DNA of 64,000 nucleotides from Candidatus Saccharimonadota bacterium (GTDB taxonomy: Bacteria; Patescibacteriota; Saccharimonadia; Saccharimonadales; Saccharimonadaceae). Made by a program: the position numbers and the translations under genes. Below, one piece after another: positions 49,995 to 62,800 of this stretch. Positions within the stretch are counted from its first letter, which is position 1, and each line of letters starts with the position of its first letter. The DNA lies in NCBI GenBank assembly GCA_015999875.1, contig JAECRG010000001.1:107330-171329 (forward strand), read 5' to 3'. The notes under the pieces are model-generated. The model was given only the letters and a program-made list of their open reading frames with translations, did no database searches and was not told where the DNA came from.

Positions 49995-52091
49995 CTATTT
50001 GCTGCTACGCTTTTCGATGATCTCTTGCGCAACGTTTGGCGGCACTTCTTCATACTGCGCGAGCTCCATTGTGCTTGCTGCACGACCCTGGCTCATCGAG
50101 CGAATATCGTTTGTATAGCCAAACATACTTGCAAGTGGCACAAATCCACGAATCAGCTTAGCACCACCAGGGATGTCTTCCATTGCGTCGATACGACCAC
50201 GTCGTGAGTTAAGGTCACCGATCACATCACCCATGAATTCTTCTGGTGTTGAGACCTCTACCTTCATGATCGGCTCAAGAAGGATTGGCTTTGCCTGCTT
50301 GATACCTTCACGTGTAGCAATACTACCAGCGAGCTTAAAGGCAAGTTCGCTTGAGTCGACATCATGGTAGCTACCGTCATAGAGAGTCGCTTTGACGTCC
50401 ACTACTGGATAGCCCGCAATCACACCGCCGTCGAGTGTCTCACGGACACCTTGTTCAACAGGTTTGCGGAATTCTTGTGGAACAACACCACCTTTGATGA
50501 TATCGAAGAATTCGAAGCCCTTGCCTGGTTCGTTTGGTTCAAACTCAATCCACACATCACCAAACTGACCGCGTCCACCAGACTGCTTGGCGTGCTTACC
50601 TTGTACTTTTGAAGTACCTCGAATCGATTCGCGGAACGCTACCTGAGGCTCGCCTACGTTTGCTTCGACGTTGAACTCACGTTTCATACGATCGATCAAA
50701 ATGTCGAGATGAAGCTCACCCATACCAGACATGATCGTCTGACCCGTCTCGTCATCTGTGTGAATACGGAATGTTGGGTCTTCTTCGGCGAGTCGACTAA
50801 GTGCAATACCCATCTTTTCCTGGTCTGCTTTTGTCTTTGGCTCTACGGCGATAGACACAGGTGGCTCAGGGAAATCGATAGATTCAAGAGTGATTGGATG
50901 TGCAGGATCAGACAGTGTCGCACCAGTGAAAGTGTCCTTAAGTCCTACGACCGCTGCGATGTCGCCAGCACCGATAGAATCGATCTCTTCTCGCTTGTCA
51001 GCATGCATACGGACAATACGTCCCACACGTTCTTTTTTACCTGTAGTGGTGTTGAGGATATGTGATCCAGCTGTCAATACACCGCTATAGACGCGGACGA
51101 AGATCAAACGGCCAACAAATGGGTCGGTTGCAATCTTAAAGGCAAGACCACACATAGGATCGTCCGCACTTGGTTTGCGTTCCACTTCTTCACCAGTCTT
51201 AGGGTTCTGGCCCCAGATACCATTCACGTCCAATGGAGATGGAAGATAATCAGCGACGAGGTCAAGTACTTTTTCTACAATCACACCTCGGCCGTCACCA
51301 CCAGTCACGAGGAAGAAGTCACCGGCAAGTACACGAGTACGGAGCGCAGCCTTAAGTTCGTCTATAGAAATAGCTTCTTCACCGCCTTCAAAGAACTTGT
51401 TCATCAAAGCGTCATCAGCTTCTACCGCAGCTTCTACGAGTAGTGAGCGAGCATTCTTGGCTTTTTCAAGCATATCTGCAGGAATTTCCCCTACCTTAAG
51501 CTCGTGGTCAGCGTAGTCATCGTAGGTGTACGCTTTCATATCGACGAGATCAACTACACCATTGATTTCTTTTTCGAAACCAATAGGAAGATGAATAGGA
51601 AGTGCATGCTTGCTAAGACGTGTGTGTATTGTCTCGAGGCTCTTATAGAAGTCACCGCCAGTTTGGTTGATTTTATTAACGAAACAAATACGAGGTACGC
51701 CATACTTGTTTGCCTGGCGCCAAACCGTCTCAGTCTGAGCCTCGACACCCATCTTGCCATCAAACACTGTTACTGCACCGTCGAGAACACGAAGTGAACG
51801 CTCAACCTCGGCCGTGAAGTCGATGTGTCCCGGAGTGTCGATGATATTGATTTTGTGGCCTTTCCACATAGCTGTCACGGCAGCAGAGGTAATAGTAATA
51901 CCACGCTCTTTTTCCTGCGCCATCCAGTCAGTCGTCGCACCTGCTGGGTCATCACCCTTAACAACACCGATTTTGTGCGTCAAACCTGTGCGATACAAGA
52001 TACCTTCTGTAGTTGTGGTCTTACCAGCGTCGATGTGAGCGATAATACCGATATTGCGATATTGATTGAGGGGGACGTTCTTCGTAGCCAT
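49995..52091 (-). CDS. fusA: Elongation factor G
   Basis: [24 protein letters not shown]; full domain set. Confidence 0.97.
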   Translation of the reverse strand: MATKNVPLNQYRNIGIIAHIDAGKTTTTEGILYRTGLTHKIGVVKGDDPAGATTDWMAQEKERGITITSAAVTAMWKGHKINIIDTPGHIDFTAEVERSLRVLDGAVTVFDGKMGVEAQTETVWRQANKYGVPRICFVNKINQTGGDFYKSLETIHTRLSKHALPIHLPIGFEKEINGVVDLVDMKAYTYDDYADHELKVGEIPADMLEKAKNARSLLVEAAVEADDALMNKFFEGGEEAISIDELKAALRTRVLAGDFFLVTGGDGRGVIVEKVLDLVADYLPSPLDVNGIWGQNPKTGEEVERKPSADDPMCGLAFKIATDPFVGRLIFVRVYSGVLTAGSHILNTTTGKKERVGRIVRMHADKREEIDSIGAGDIAAVVGLKDTFTGATLSDPAHPITLESIDFPEPPVSIAVEPKTKADQEKMGIALSRLAEEDPTFRIHTDDETGQTIMSGMGELHLDILIDRMKREFNVEANVGEPQVAFRESIRGTSKVQGKHAKQSGGRGQFGDVWIEFEPNEPGKGFEFFDIIKGGVVPQEFRKPVEQGVRETLDGGVIAGYPVVDVKATLYDGSYHDVDSSELAFKLAGSIATREGIKQAKPILLEPIMKVEVSTPEEFMGDVIGDLNSRRGRIDAMEDIPGGAKLIRGFVPLASMFGYTNDIRSMSQGRAASTMELAQYEEVPPNVAQEIIEKRSSK

Positions 52092-52199
52092 GGGGGCGTA
52101 ATCTTTTCCTTCGTTATTTATTACTTACCTATTTTTTGCCATAAAAAATAGCTCTTACTCTCAATTATAGCAGATTTCCAATATATTTGCCAGTAGTAG

Positions 52200-52877
52200 C
52201 TACCCGAGCAGCCTAGCAAGCTCGTCATCCCAGTCGCCATTGAACTTACCTTCAGACATGTCTCGTCTCAGACCGTTCTCATTAAACATACCGTGTGCAC
52301 GTAGCGCGGCATATGCCACAACTCCACATCCGACTGCAAAATACCTTTGTGTTGAAAAATCAGCAGCTTCCTCGAAACTAAGTGAATCCAGTTGCTCAAT
52401 AGCTGGTTCACTCATCACGTCCACACCTTGCATGCCAGTTTTAACGAAAAAAGCGCCCATCGCATGATTTCTTTCCGCTAGATCTTCAATCTCATTAATA
52501 CTCGCCGGGAATACAGGTACTATCTTACCCAAGTCCACAGAAGTATCATGCGCGCGAGGCACAAATAAACGTCCGAATACAACACCCCTCACGACGGCTT
52601 TGGCTATTTTTTGGTGTGAATCCACAAACTCACCTGTTGTTCTATCCTGAGGTTCAATCACCCCGCCTATAGTCAGAGCTGCGTTCATATACTCCGCATA
52701 CTCCGGATTCTGACCTGCGTAACCCCTAAAGACAGGTAAAACATCTCGTCCACTACGTATATGCTCAGCCTCAATCGTCATCTGTATTGCGCGCATATAG
52801 TCATCTGGCTGTGGCGGAGGTATTTCGCCAGGCGTTCGGAGTCTCGTCATAGTACAAAATAGTACTCCTTTTTCCAA
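52200..52877 (-). CDS. Hypothetical protein
   Basis: 225 aa ORF; start possibly the internal MTRLRTPGE. Confidence 0.5.
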   Translation of the reverse strand: MEKGVLFCTMTRLRTPGEIPPPQPDDYMRAIQMTIEAEHIRSGRDVLPVFRGYAGQNPEYAEYMNAALTIGGVIEPQDRTTGEFVDSHQKIAKAVVRGVVFGRLFVPRAHDTSVDLGKIVPVFPASINEIEDLAERNHAMGAFFVKTGMQGVDVMSEPAIEQLDSLSFEEAADFSTQRYFAVGCGVVAYAALRAHGMFNENGLRRDMSEGKFNGDWDDELARLLG

Positions 52878-52895
52878 AATATTGCCAACTACCAG

Positions 52896-53426
52896 CTATT
52901 CGCCCGCAAGTAGCTTAATGGCAACCACACCCACACCAATGCTCATCTCAAGCAAGCTAATTGTCAATATCTTGAGAAATGAATCATAGATGCGACGACT
53001 ACCGAGTACAGAAAAAAGAAACATTGAAGCGAGTAGTACGATCATCGACACAAGCAAAGCAGTCGATAAATCCATCGCGCCAGCCTTACTAGCAACAACC
53101 AGAAGGACTGGCACCAGCGCTGGCGTAAGTAGTCCAGATGCAGAGAAAAATATCTCTCGGTACTTCTCAAGCGGCATACCTTTTCCGTGTATTGCGCGGT
53201 ATGACATGCGTGCCGACATGAGCGTCGCAAGCCACAATGCCACAACCGTACCCGCGATAGCCGCCAACGCGCCAAGATGCGAGTGGTGTGCCGAGCTATG
53301 CCATAGCGCAGTTGCAACAGCAAGTAGTGTGATTGTTGAGTATATTCGCTCTTTTGTGTTTTCTGCGTAGCGCTCCCGAGCTTCGAGCGGCAGGTCTTCA
53401 AAGCGCCTTCTTCGTATTGATTTCAT
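52896..53426 (-). CDS. Hypothetical multi-pass membrane protein
   Basis: Several hydrophobic helices. Confidence 0.55.
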   Translation of the reverse strand: MKSIRRRRFEDLPLEARERYAENTKERIYSTITLLAVATALWHSSAHHSHLGALAAIAGTVVALWLATLMSARMSYRAIHGKGMPLEKYREIFFSASGLLTPALVPVLLVVASKAGAMDLSTALLVSMIVLLASMFLFSVLGSRRIYDSFLKILTISLLEMSIGVGVVAIKLLAGE

Positions 53427-53481
53427 ATACCAAGTATAGCAGGCACTACCTTATATGCCGCTTGGTCGGTATACTGGTAAC

Positions 53482-54009
53482 ATGCGAACTCATATGCAAC
53501 GGTTTGACGATACCGTCACACAATCCATTCAGTCCTTGCCACGAAGCTGGCGAGGCTTCTTCAAACAAATGACCCTCATAGGTCAGCCGGTTTTTGCGCT
53601 ACTTGCAGCCGCTGCCGTATCTTACTACGGTGAGTATACCGGTGAGTGGCGGCTCATCATTGCCGGAATTATTGTTGCCACAGCACTACTTTTTGCAAGT
53701 GGACTCAAATACGTACTCCGGCGCAAGCGACCGCTCACCGAGTACGCCGCTGCCATGTTCTTCAAGACATACAGCTTCCCTAGTGGTCATGCGGCGGCGT
53801 CTATTTCGTGCTACGGACTTGTTGCGTACCTGTGCCTATCGTCCGGCAATCCTGTAATTATCGCGACAGGTATAGCTCTGGTGCCCTTCATTATCTCTAT
53901 TGGTATCTCACGTATCTACTTGGGTGCACATTTTCCATCGGATATCATCGGCGGTTGGTTCTTCGGTGGCATAGGTCTTGGGCTAGCAATCTGGATATTA
54001 CACCTATGA
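53482..54009 (+). CDS. PAP2-family phosphatase
   Basis: KYVLRRKRP, SFPSGHAA, SRIYLGAHFPSDIIGG. Confidence 0.87.
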   Translation: MRTHMQRFDDTVTQSIQSLPRSWRGFFKQMTLIGQPVFALLAAAAVSYYGEYTGEWRLIIAGIIVATALLFASGLKYVLRRKRPLTEYAAAMFFKTYSFPSGHAAASISCYGLVAYLCLSSGNPVIIATGIALVPFIISIGISRIYLGAHFPSDIIGGWFFGGIGLGLAIWILHL

Positions 54010-54848
54010 ACATCGTACTAGTCTATAATCCTAAGTCTGGTACTGCCCTACCGATTGAAGAGCTGCGGAGCAAATGTAAAGCGCACGATATCACCATAGA
54101 CCATGCCATTGATATTACTGATGGGTTCCCTGATTCACTCCACCCCCACCTCAGAGCGGACGCACTGATAGCTGCTATTGGTGGCGATGGCACACTAAAC
54201 TCTGTCGCCCAGGAATTATACGACACGGATGCAGTTTTTATACCCCTCCCTGGCGGCACCTTAAATCACTTTACTAAAGATGCCGGTATCGCACAGACGC
54301 TCGACGAGGCACTTGCAGCCTTGGCAACTGCGAGCGCTCGCAAAGTAGACATCGCTCTCGTAAATGACAAGTTATTCCTCAACAACTCTAGTATCGGTAT
54401 CTATCCCACCTCACTTCGAGTGCGAGAGTCAGTAGAAACTCGTCTCGGCAAATGGCCCTCTGCGGTAGTGGGAGTCATCCAGGCTCTAGTGAAGTTCAAG
54501 CTATATACTGTGACTATGGAAGGCGAAACATTTCGCACACCCTTCATATTTATCGGAAACAATGACTACCATCTCGACAACGGCGGCCAAAGAGATTCTC
54601 TCACATCTGGTAAACTCTGCGCCTACGCCGTTCGCTCACCGCGCCGCAGCACACTAGCGACACTTCTCCTGTATGCAATCTTCGGAAAGCTTCGCGAAGC
54701 AGATGAATTTGTGATACACGACGACACCAAACTGAGCATCGCCACTAAACAATCGCAGGTGAGCGTGTCAGCAGATGGCGAAGTCTTGCTACTCGACGCT
54801 CCTTTGCGCTATCGGTGTGTTGCAGGTAGCCTCACAATCCTCGGATAG
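54006..54848 (+). CDS. Diacylglycerol kinase catalytic-domain lipid kinase
   Basis: VYNPKSG, IAAIGGDGTLNSVAQEL, PLPGGTLNHFTKD; ATGA overlap with PAP2 gene sets the start at 54006. Confidence 0.85.
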   Translation: MNIVLVYNPKSGTALPIEELRSKCKAHDITIDHAIDITDGFPDSLHPHLRADALIAAIGGDGTLNSVAQELYDTDAVFIPLPGGTLNHFTKDAGIAQTLDEALAALATASARKVDIALVNDKLFLNNSSIGIYPTSLRVRESVETRLGKWPSAVVGVIQALVKFKLYTVTMEGETFRTPFIFIGNNDYHLDNGGQRDSLTSGKLCAYAVRSPRRSTLATLLLYAIFGKLREADEFVIHDDTKLSIATKQSQVSVSADGEVLLLDAPLRYRCVAGSLTILG

Positions 54849-54873
54849 TATCACTATTCATATGAGTCTGCAT

Positions 54874-54908
54874 AAATAAAATCGCCCATAGTATGGGCGA
54901 TTTTATTT
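54874..54908. terminator. Bidirectional terminator
   Basis: aaataaaatcgcccatagtatgggcgattttattt. Confidence 0.8.
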
Positions 54909-54926
54909 GAGGCAAATACCGACAGG

Positions 54927-55406
54927 CTAGCTGCGGGCAAAGTGTGCAAACGCGCGGTTTGCTTCTGCCATCTTGTGTGTGTCTTCTTTTTTCTTGAAGG
55001 CAGCACCGGCTTCGTTGTGAGCATCGATAATCTCGAGTGCAAGACGACGAGAGTACGGAATGCCTTTACGAGCACGAGCGCTCTGTACCAACCAGCTAAA
55101 TGAGTAGTGTAATTGGCGGTGACCAGCTACAGGAAACGGAATCTGGTAGTTTGCACCACCAACACGGCGAGATTTTACCTCGAAGTTTGGTGATACGTTT
55201 TTAAGAGCTTTTTCGAATACCGCAAGTGGATCTTCGCTTTTAAGTTCTTTTGCTGCTTGTTCGAGCGCACCATAGACGGCACGTTCTGCAACAAGTTTTT
55301 TGCCATCAAGCATAGACTTGTTGATCAATCGTTGTACGAGTACTGACTGGTACTTACGATCTGGCTGGAGCTCACGCTGGAGCTTTTTAGTAACTTTACG
55401 AGGCAT
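54927..55406 (-). CDS. rpsG: 30S ribosomal protein S7
   Basis: QSVLVQRLINKSMLDGKKLVAERAVYGALE...RVGGANYQIP. Confidence 0.95.
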   Translation of the reverse strand: MPRKVTKKLQRELQPDRKYQSVLVQRLINKSMLDGKKLVAERAVYGALEQAAKELKSEDPLAVFEKALKNVSPNFEVKSRRVGGANYQIPFPVAGHRQLHYSFSWLVQSARARKGIPYSRRLALEIIDAHNEAGAAFKKKEDTHKMAEANRAFAHFARS

Positions 55407-55822
55407 TACTTTTTATCCTCCTTTTTAGCACCGTATTTAGAACGACCCTGAGCACGCTTAGCGACACCCTGAAGGTCAAGTGCACCACGGACGATATGGT
55501 AGCGCACACCCGGAAGATCTGGAACACGACCGCCACGTACGAGCACTACAGCGTGCTCCTGAAGATTGTGACCTTCGCCACCGATATATGCCCATACTTC
55601 TTGGTTGTTTGTAAGACGCACACGAGCAACTTTACGAAGTGCTGAGTTTGGCTTCTTTGGTGTCTTAGTTGTGACACGAATACACACACCACGTTTGAGT
55701 GGAGCGTTCTGATCGTAGTAACGAACCTTGAGCGCATTATGAATGCGACCAAGAGCTGGAGACTTCGACTTTTTATTGGCAGTTTGGCGAGGTTTTCGCA
55801 CTAACTGATTGATTGTTGGCAT
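55406..55822 (-). CDS. rpsL: 30S ribosomal protein S12
   Basis: [13 protein letters not shown]...[53 protein letters not shown]. Confidence 0.96.
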   Translation of the reverse strand: MPTINQLVRKPRQTANKKSKSPALGRIHNALKVRYYDQNAPLKRGVCIRVTTKTPKKPNSALRKVARVRLTNNQEVWAYIGGEGHNLQEHAVVLVRGGRVPDLPGVRYHIVRGALDLQGVAKRAQGRSKYGAKKEDKK

Positions 55823-55992
55823 CAAAAATCCCTTCTTAGTATTGTTCGATTGGGTATGTACAGGTCTGATTCAGCATCTCTCGCCTGTGTCTATGCCTTT
55901 TCGCCCGCGCATGGTGTGTACACATTCATCTCACCTCACACGTCGAAAAGAGGAAACTCTTGAGCTATTATAGCAAAAAAGTGCCGAGTACA

Positions 55993-56022
55993 CAATACCG
56001 CCACATTTCTATGGCGGTATTG
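55993..56022 (-). terminator. Hairpin downstream of rpoC
   Basis: caataccgccacatttctatggcggtattg. Confidence 0.65.
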
Positions 56023-56044
56023 TTTGACACTTCTAGCCTACAGA

Positions 56045-59000
56045 CTATAGGTTTGCAATTGAATCGACTTCTTCGAGAATGTCGGCTTCGTTTGCAACCT
56101 CAGTCGTACGAGCACCTGTACCTACAGGAATCTTGCGACCGATGATCACATTCTCCTTGAGGCCACCGAGGTAGTCCGCACGTCCGCTTGTCGCAGCGTT
56201 GATCAGCACACGAGTCGTGTCCTGGAACGATGCAGCTGAAAGCCAGCTATCAGACCAGATCGAGACCTTGGTGATACCGAGTAGCAACTGCGTATAGCCC
56301 ACAGGTTCTTTACCTGCTTCGAGTAGGCGCGCATTTTCCTCGACAACAGCTGCCTTAGAGACAATATCGCCAGTGACAAATGTACTTTCGCTTGGCTCTT
56401 CGATCTGCACACGCGAGAACATCTGACGTACGATGATCTCGAGGTGCTTGTCTGCCACATCCTGGCCTTGTGCTGCATAGATATTGAGCACTTGGTTAAT
56501 GATGTAACGCTGTGTCGCTTCTGTACCCTTAAGACGCATGAGGTCTTGAAGGTTCAATGAACCGATAGTGAGACGGTCACCGGCTACAACTGCATCGTTT
56601 GCCTTGACGACAAGCTGCGCTGTACCTGGAATTTCATAGCGAGTTGGCGCGCTTGCATTTGCGGCGATGACGATAGTTTGGTCTGTTGCTTCGATTACAC
56701 CATCGAATGGTGCAACAAGTGGCGCAGCACCCTTGTCGCCAGTCGCAATTACGTCACCAACCTTCACGTTACTACCTTCTTTGACTGCAAGCTTGCGGCC
56801 ATCGAGTGGAATCTTCTCTACTTTACCAGAGTCCGGTGTAACCTGGACGATGTACTTCTTGCCATCTTCCCAGATGTCTACAAGTCCAGTCACTTCAGTG
56901 ATGAATGCCTGACCCTTAGGTGAGCGAGCTTCAAACAACTCTTCGACACGAGGGAGACCCTGAGTAATGTCACCACCGGCAACACCAGAGTTGTGGAATG
57001 TACGGAGCGTAAGCTGAGTACCAGGCTCACCGACAGATTGTGCGGCGATGACACCGACAGGCTGTGCGTTTGCGATGAGCTTGCCAGTTGCCATGTCGAT
57101 ACCGTAACTCTTACGTGGGATACCGCGAAGGTTCTTAGTAGAGAGCACGCTCTGGATCTTTACATCGGTTACTGCTGGATCGGCTTCGATACCATCAGCA
57201 ACTTCACGATTGATAAGCTGATCAGCATCGATATGACCTGGAACTGCCTGCGCAGTATAGCGACCAGTCAAACGGTTGCTAAAGTTGATCATCGTGTCAT
57301 CAGTCTCAGAGCGATAAATTGTATATCCTTCGTCGTCGCCAGCTGCGTCTTCGACCGTGAACACGTCTTGCGATACATCAACAAGACGACGGGTCAAGTA
57401 ACCTGAGTCAGCTGTCTTGAGTGCGGTATCAATCAGACCCTTACGTGCACCACGGGTAGCCACGAAGGCTTCGAGGCTCGAAAGACCCTTCTTGAAGTTT
57501 GAGCGGATAGGAAGCTCAATTTCGCGGTTAGTTGCATCAACCTGGATACCAATCATCGCGCTAGCAAGCTTGACGTTTGAGATATCACCACGAGCACCAG
57601 AGTTCACCATCACAGAGATACTTGTATCCATGCTTGCAAGCTGATCACGTAGGAAATCCGTCACCTGATTGTCGACAGTACGCCACGTGCTTACGGTGAG
57701 GCTATAGCGCTCATCTTCTGTCAAAAGACCTTCGTCGAATTGATCAGATACAAGGGCTGCTTTTGCGTCACCTTCTGCGACGAATTCGCCAATCTGCTCG
57801 AAGTTGACATAGTCATCTTTACCAGTAGATACAGCGGCAACAGTCGCAAATCGGAATGCGAGACCCTTGATACGGTCAGCAGAGTTTGCAGTCTGCTCAG
57901 CACCGTATTGTTCAAAGATTTTTGCAAGTACCTTTTTGAGACGCTTCTTAGTCTGTACGCTTTCGTCATACGGGAAATCTGCAGGCAGCACTTCGTTGAA
58001 GAATACGCGACCAAGTGTGGTATCGCGAATCTCACCCTTTGCGAACACACGAATCGGTGTCTGGAGCTGGATCTTTTTGCTATCATACGCCATCTCAGCT
58101 TCATATACAGAGCTGAAAGCCTTGCGTTCTTTAGTCTGAGCACTTGGTTTTTCGTATGTAAGATAGTAGTTACCGAGTACAACGTCCTGTGCGATAGCTA
58201 GTACTGGCGAACCGTCAGCAGGCTTAAGCAAGTTATTTGTTGCGCTCATCAATTCACGAGCTTCACGCTGTGCGTCATCTGACAGAGGCAAGTGAACAGC
58301 CATCTGGTCACCGTCGTAGTCGGCGTTGAAACCGTTGGCTACGAGCGGATGAAGCTGGATTGCTTTACCTTCTACAAGTACTGGCATGAATGCCTGGATC
58401 GAGAGTCGGTGAAGTGACGGTGCACGGTTAAGTAGCACATACTTTCCTTCAATCACAGCATCGAGTGCGTCCCACACCACTGCATCGCCCGCTTCGATAA
58501 GACGAGTTGCACTACGGATGTTATGAGCGTGCTCGTTGCGAAGCAACCAGCTGATAACAAATGGCTTAAACAGTTCGAGTGCCATTTGCTTTGGAAGACC
58601 ACACTGGTTGATCTTGAGCTTAGGACCTACTACGATAACCGAACGACCGGAGTAGTCGACACGCTTACCTAGCAAGTTCTGACGGAAACGACCCTGCTTA
58701 CCCTTGAGCATGTCGCTCAAAGACTTGAGGCGTCGGCGACCACCGGTTGCATTAACTGCGCGGCCACCACGAGCAGCGCTGTTATCTACAAGTGCGTCTA
58801 CGGCTTCTTGAAGCATGCGCATCTCGTTGCGACGAATTACTTCTGGAGCGTTGAGGTCGAGAAGCTTCTTAAGACGGTTGTTTCGGTTGATGACACGACG
58901 ATACAGATCGTTGAGGTCACTTGTCGCAAAACGACCACCCGTAAGCTGCACCATCGGACGAAGGTCTGGTGGAATGACAGGCAATACTGTAAGTGTGAGG

Positions 59001-59875
59001 CTACTTGGTTTGATGCCAGCTGCGAGCATGCTCTCAAGTACCTTAAGGCGCTTGAGCAGCTTCTTTTCGCGCTGACCCTTGGCAGATTCAACTTCTTCAG
59101 ATAGCTGCTTGATAAGCACAGGCAGTTCGATTTCATCGAGCATTGCCTTAAGTGCAGTACCACCCATACCAACTTCAGCGATCTCCTCGTATTCTTCAGG
59201 AAGATTACGGAAATCAGTTTCGTTGATAAGTGCACTCTTGACCAAACTATCAAGCTGACCTTTGCGCACAGTATAGTTTTCGTTGAGCTCTTCAACTTCA
59301 CGGCTCTGTGCTTCAGCAAGCGCTTTTACATCAGCACCCTCAGCTTCGGCCTCACGCTCATAGCGAATTTTGATTGCTGCACGACCTGCTTCTGTCTCAG
59401 CTTCGAGGTCGGCTAGGAATTGATCACGTTTTTCTACATTTACGTTTAGGATAACGTAGTTGGCAAAATATGCGACGCGTTCGATATTACGAACAGTCAT
59501 ACCCAAAAGCAAGCTCATTGCGCTTGGAGTACCGCGCATAAACCAGATGTGTGCCACAGGAGCAGCAAGCTCTATATGACCCATTCGTTCACGACGTACA
59601 ATTGATTTTGTAACTAATTCACCGTTTTTGTCGATAGCTGCTTCTCGAGAGCGAACTCCTTTGAGCTTGCTATCGTGCGGATTAATGTCCTTGACTGGAC
59701 CGAAAATTCGCTCACAGAACAAGCCATCACGCTCGGGTTTTTGAGTACGATAATTAATCGTCTCTGGTTTCGTCACTTCACCGTGACTCCACTTGCGAAT
59801 GTCTTCTGGACTCGCGACTGCGAGGCGCACCGCGTCAAAATCCGCGATGCCTGTGCCAGGAACTACTCGTGACAT
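56045..59875 (-). CDS. rpoC: RNA polymerase beta' subunit
   Basis: 1276 aa; [48 protein letters not shown]. Confidence 0.96.
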   Translation of the reverse strand: MSRVVPGTGIADFDAVRLAVASPEDIRKWSHGEVTKPETINYRTQKPERDGLFCERIFGPVKDINPHDSKLKGVRSREAAIDKNGELVTKSIVRRERMGHIELAAPVAHIWFMRGTPSAMSLLLGMTVRNIERVAYFANYVILNVNVEKRDQFLADLEAETEAGRAAIKIRYEREAEAEGADVKALAEAQSREVEELNENYTVRKGQLDSLVKSALINETDFRNLPEEYEEIAEVGMGGTALKAMLDEIELPVLIKQLSEEVESAKGQREKKLLKRLKVLESMLAAGIKPSSLTLTVLPVIPPDLRPMVQLTGGRFATSDLNDLYRRVINRNNRLKKLLDLNAPEVIRRNEMRMLQEAVDALVDNSAARGGRAVNATGGRRRLKSLSDMLKGKQGRFRQNLLGKRVDYSGRSVIVVGPKLKINQCGLPKQMALELFKPFVISWLLRNEHAHNIRSATRLIEAGDAVVWDALDAVIEGKYVLLNRAPSLHRLSIQAFMPVLVEGKAIQLHPLVANGFNADYDGDQMAVHLPLSDDAQREARELMSATNNLLKPADGSPVLAIAQDVVLGNYYLTYEKPSAQTKERKAFSSVYEAEMAYDSKKIQLQTPIRVFAKGEIRDTTLGRVFFNEVLPADFPYDESVQTKKRLKKVLAKIFEQYGAEQTANSADRIKGLAFRFATVAAVSTGKDDYVNFEQIGEFVAEGDAKAALVSDQFDEGLLTEDERYSLTVSTWRTVDNQVTDFLRDQLASMDTSISVMVNSGARGDISNVKLASAMIGIQVDATNREIELPIRSNFKKGLSSLEAFVATRGARKGLIDTALKTADSGYLTRRLVDVSQDVFTVEDAAGDDEGYTIYRSETDDTMINFSNRLTGRYTAQAVPGHIDADQLINREVADGIEADPAVTDVKIQSVLSTKNLRGIPRKSYGIDMATGKLIANAQPVGVIAAQSVGEPGTQLTLRTFHNSGVAGGDITQGLPRVEELFEARSPKGQAFITEVTGLVDIWEDGKKYIVQVTPDSGKVEKIPLDGRKLAVKEGSNVKVGDVIATGDKGAAPLVAPFDGVIEATDQTIVIAANASAPTRYEIPGTAQLVVKANDAVVAGDRLTIGSLNLQDLMRLKGTEATQRYIINQVLNIYAAQGQDVADKHLEIIVRQMFSRVQIEEPSESTFVTGDIVSKAAVVEENARLLEAGKEPVGYTQLLLGITKVSIWSDSWLSAASFQDTTRVLINAATSGRADYLGGLKENVIIGRKIPVGTGARTTEVANEADILEEVDSIANL

Positions 59876-59876
59876 A

Positions 59877-62800
59877 TTACGCCTCCTCCTTATATTCCGC
59901 TTCTGCGGCTTCTTCTATTTCATCTTCACCTTCACTCAGTTCTTCAAGTGAAATTCCGCCATCTTCGAGGTCACCTTCGATATCAAGCTCTACAACTTCT
60001 GCCAGAGTGACAGTCTCTGCGACAGGCTCTGATGGCATCGCTGCTGCAATCACATGTTCGGCATCGATTTCGGCACCCTCATCTTCATCAAGTAGGTCAA
60101 CACGAAGACCAAGACCCTGGAGCTCTTTAACGAGGACGTTGAATGATTCTGGTAGCTTAGGACCGACGATTGCTTCATCTTTGATAATCGACTCATAGGC
60201 TTTTGCACGACCATACACATCGTCTGACTTGATTGTCAGCATTTCTTGCAAGGTTGTAGCTGCGCCGTATGCTTCGAGCGCCCATACTTCCATTTCACCA
60301 AATCGCTGACCACCGTTTTGCGCTTTACCACCGAGTGGCTGCTGGGTAACCATAGTATATGGACCAGTTGAACGTGCATGGATCTTGTCGCTTACCATGT
60401 GATGGAGTTTGATCATATGCATGACACCAACGGTTGTTCGTTCTTCGAACTGTTCACCGGTACGGCCGTCAGCAAGCTGAACTTTACCGTCACGAGCGAA
60501 TCCTGCTTTTTCAAGCTCATCAGAGATTTTCTCATCGCTGACACCATTAAACGGAGGGGTTGCCACTTTATAGCCAAGTGTATGAGCTGCGAGGCCAAGG
60601 TGCGTTTCAAACAGCTGACCGATGTTCATACGGCTTGGTACACCGAGCGGGTTCAAGATCACGTCGACAGGTGTACCGTCTTCCATGAAAGGCATATCCT
60701 CGACAGGGAGAATACGTGCGACAACACCCTTGTTACCGTGGCGTCCAGCCAACTTGTCACCTACAGAAATCTTGCGAGTCTGTGCCACAAAGATCTGGAT
60801 TTGCATCAAGACACCGGCCTTAAGCTCATGACCATCTTCACGTGTGAAGCGTTTGACGCCGACAACTTTACCGCCACCAGCATTGTTCATACGCTGTGAG
60901 GTATCACGTACATCTTTGGCTTTTTCACCGAAGATTGCGCGGAGTAGTCGCTCTTCAGAGCTGAGTTCTTGCTCACCCTTAGGAGTAATCTTACCTACTA
61001 GCACATCGCCAGCTTTGACTTCAGCGCCGACCTGTACAATACCCTCTTCGTCGAGATGACGGAGAGTGTACTCGGATACATTCGGAATATCGCGAGTAGT
61101 TTGCTCGTTACCAAGCTTTGTTTCACGTACTTCTACCATATAGTCTTTGATGTTGATGCTTGTAAGCTCATCATCTTCTACGAGACGATTCGACAAAATG
61201 ATCGCATCGTCCATGTTATAACCACCCCAAGGCATGAATGCTACACGAAGATCGCGACCAAGTGCAATTTCACCGTCGGCCACAGATGCGCCTTCGATCA
61301 AAATATCACCTTCATTAACCTTGTCGCCGCGTACTACGCGAACTTTTTGGTTAATAGAACGATCATCGTTGCTCTTCTGGAAGTGGATTAGCTCGTAGCT
61401 TTTTGCACCGTCTTTGTATTTGACAGTCACTACGTCGCCATCAGCACGTGTTACTTCACCTGCGCCTTCGGCTACAACAAGTTGGCTTGAGTTGCGTGCG
61501 ATAGTTGCTTCAATACCAGTACCCACTGTGGCAGTTTCAGGGGTAATCAGCGGTACTGCCTGGCGTTGCATGTTTGAACCAGTCAAAGAGCGGTCAATAC
61601 GGTTCTTCTCGATAAACGGCACGAGGCTTGCTGTGCTACCGAGGATCTGCTTGTGCGCGGCGTCCATGTAAGTAACTTCAGTTGCGTCGATCTGACCAGG
61701 CTTAAGGTCGATACGAGCAGATACACGCTCGTCGGTAAATTTACCTTTTTCGTCGATCTCTGCACCAGCGTCGGCGATAACTTCGCCGCGTTCGCCAGCT
61801 GCATCGAGGTAGACTACTTCATCAGTAACTGTACCGTTTTTTACCTTGAGGTAAGGTGTTTCGATGAACCCGTACTCATTGACACGAGCATAAGCCGCAA
61901 GGTTGAGCACCAGTCCGATATTGGCACCTTCTGGTGTTTCCACTGAACAGAGGCGACCATAGTGTGTCGGGTGAGCGTCACGCACATCAAATCCTGCACG
62001 TTCACGAGAAAGTCCACCAGGACCCATCGAGCTCAAACGGCGCTTATGGCTTAGTTCTGCAAGTGGGTTTGTCTCATCCATCAACTGGCTGAGCTGTGAG
62101 CTTGCGAAGAATTCGCGTACAGCAGCAACAACAGGACGAGCATTAATAAGCTGGCTAGGTGTTACGCTTTCGAGGTCACTCATACTCATACGATCCATCG
62201 CGTTACGCTGCATGCGGAGCATACCTACACGGAACTGACGAGCCACGAGCTCACCTACTAGGTTTACACGGCGATTGCTGAGTGCATCGATATCATCTGC
62301 AGGTTCCTGTGTATTGTTGAGACGGATAATCTCTTTGATGATAGCGATCAAGTCGCTCATCTGGAACACACGGTTTTCTGTAGTGTTTGGCAAATCAACA
62401 CCTAGGCGCTGATTGAGCTTGTAGCGTCCGACTCGGCTATAGTCAAAACGTTTGAAATCATAGAACATTCGTTCAATCATGCCACGTGCATTCTCGACAG
62501 TAGCAAGATCACCCGGGCGGAGACGACGATACACTTCGATAAGTGCCTCATTGCTGCCACGTGTCGTGTCTTTTTCGAGTGTTGCATCGATGTGCTTCAC
62601 GTCGCCAGTATCTACATCTGCAAACAAAGCCTTGAGCTCGCTTGACTTGCTGTGGCCCAGTGCGCGTAGCAACGTAGTTACAGGGAGCTTACGACGGCGA
62701 TCGATCTTTACGTACAATGCACCGTTTGATGCTGTCTCAAATTCAAGCCATGCTCCACGACCTGGAATAAGCTTCGCACCGTAGTTGTTGTGGCCAGCTG

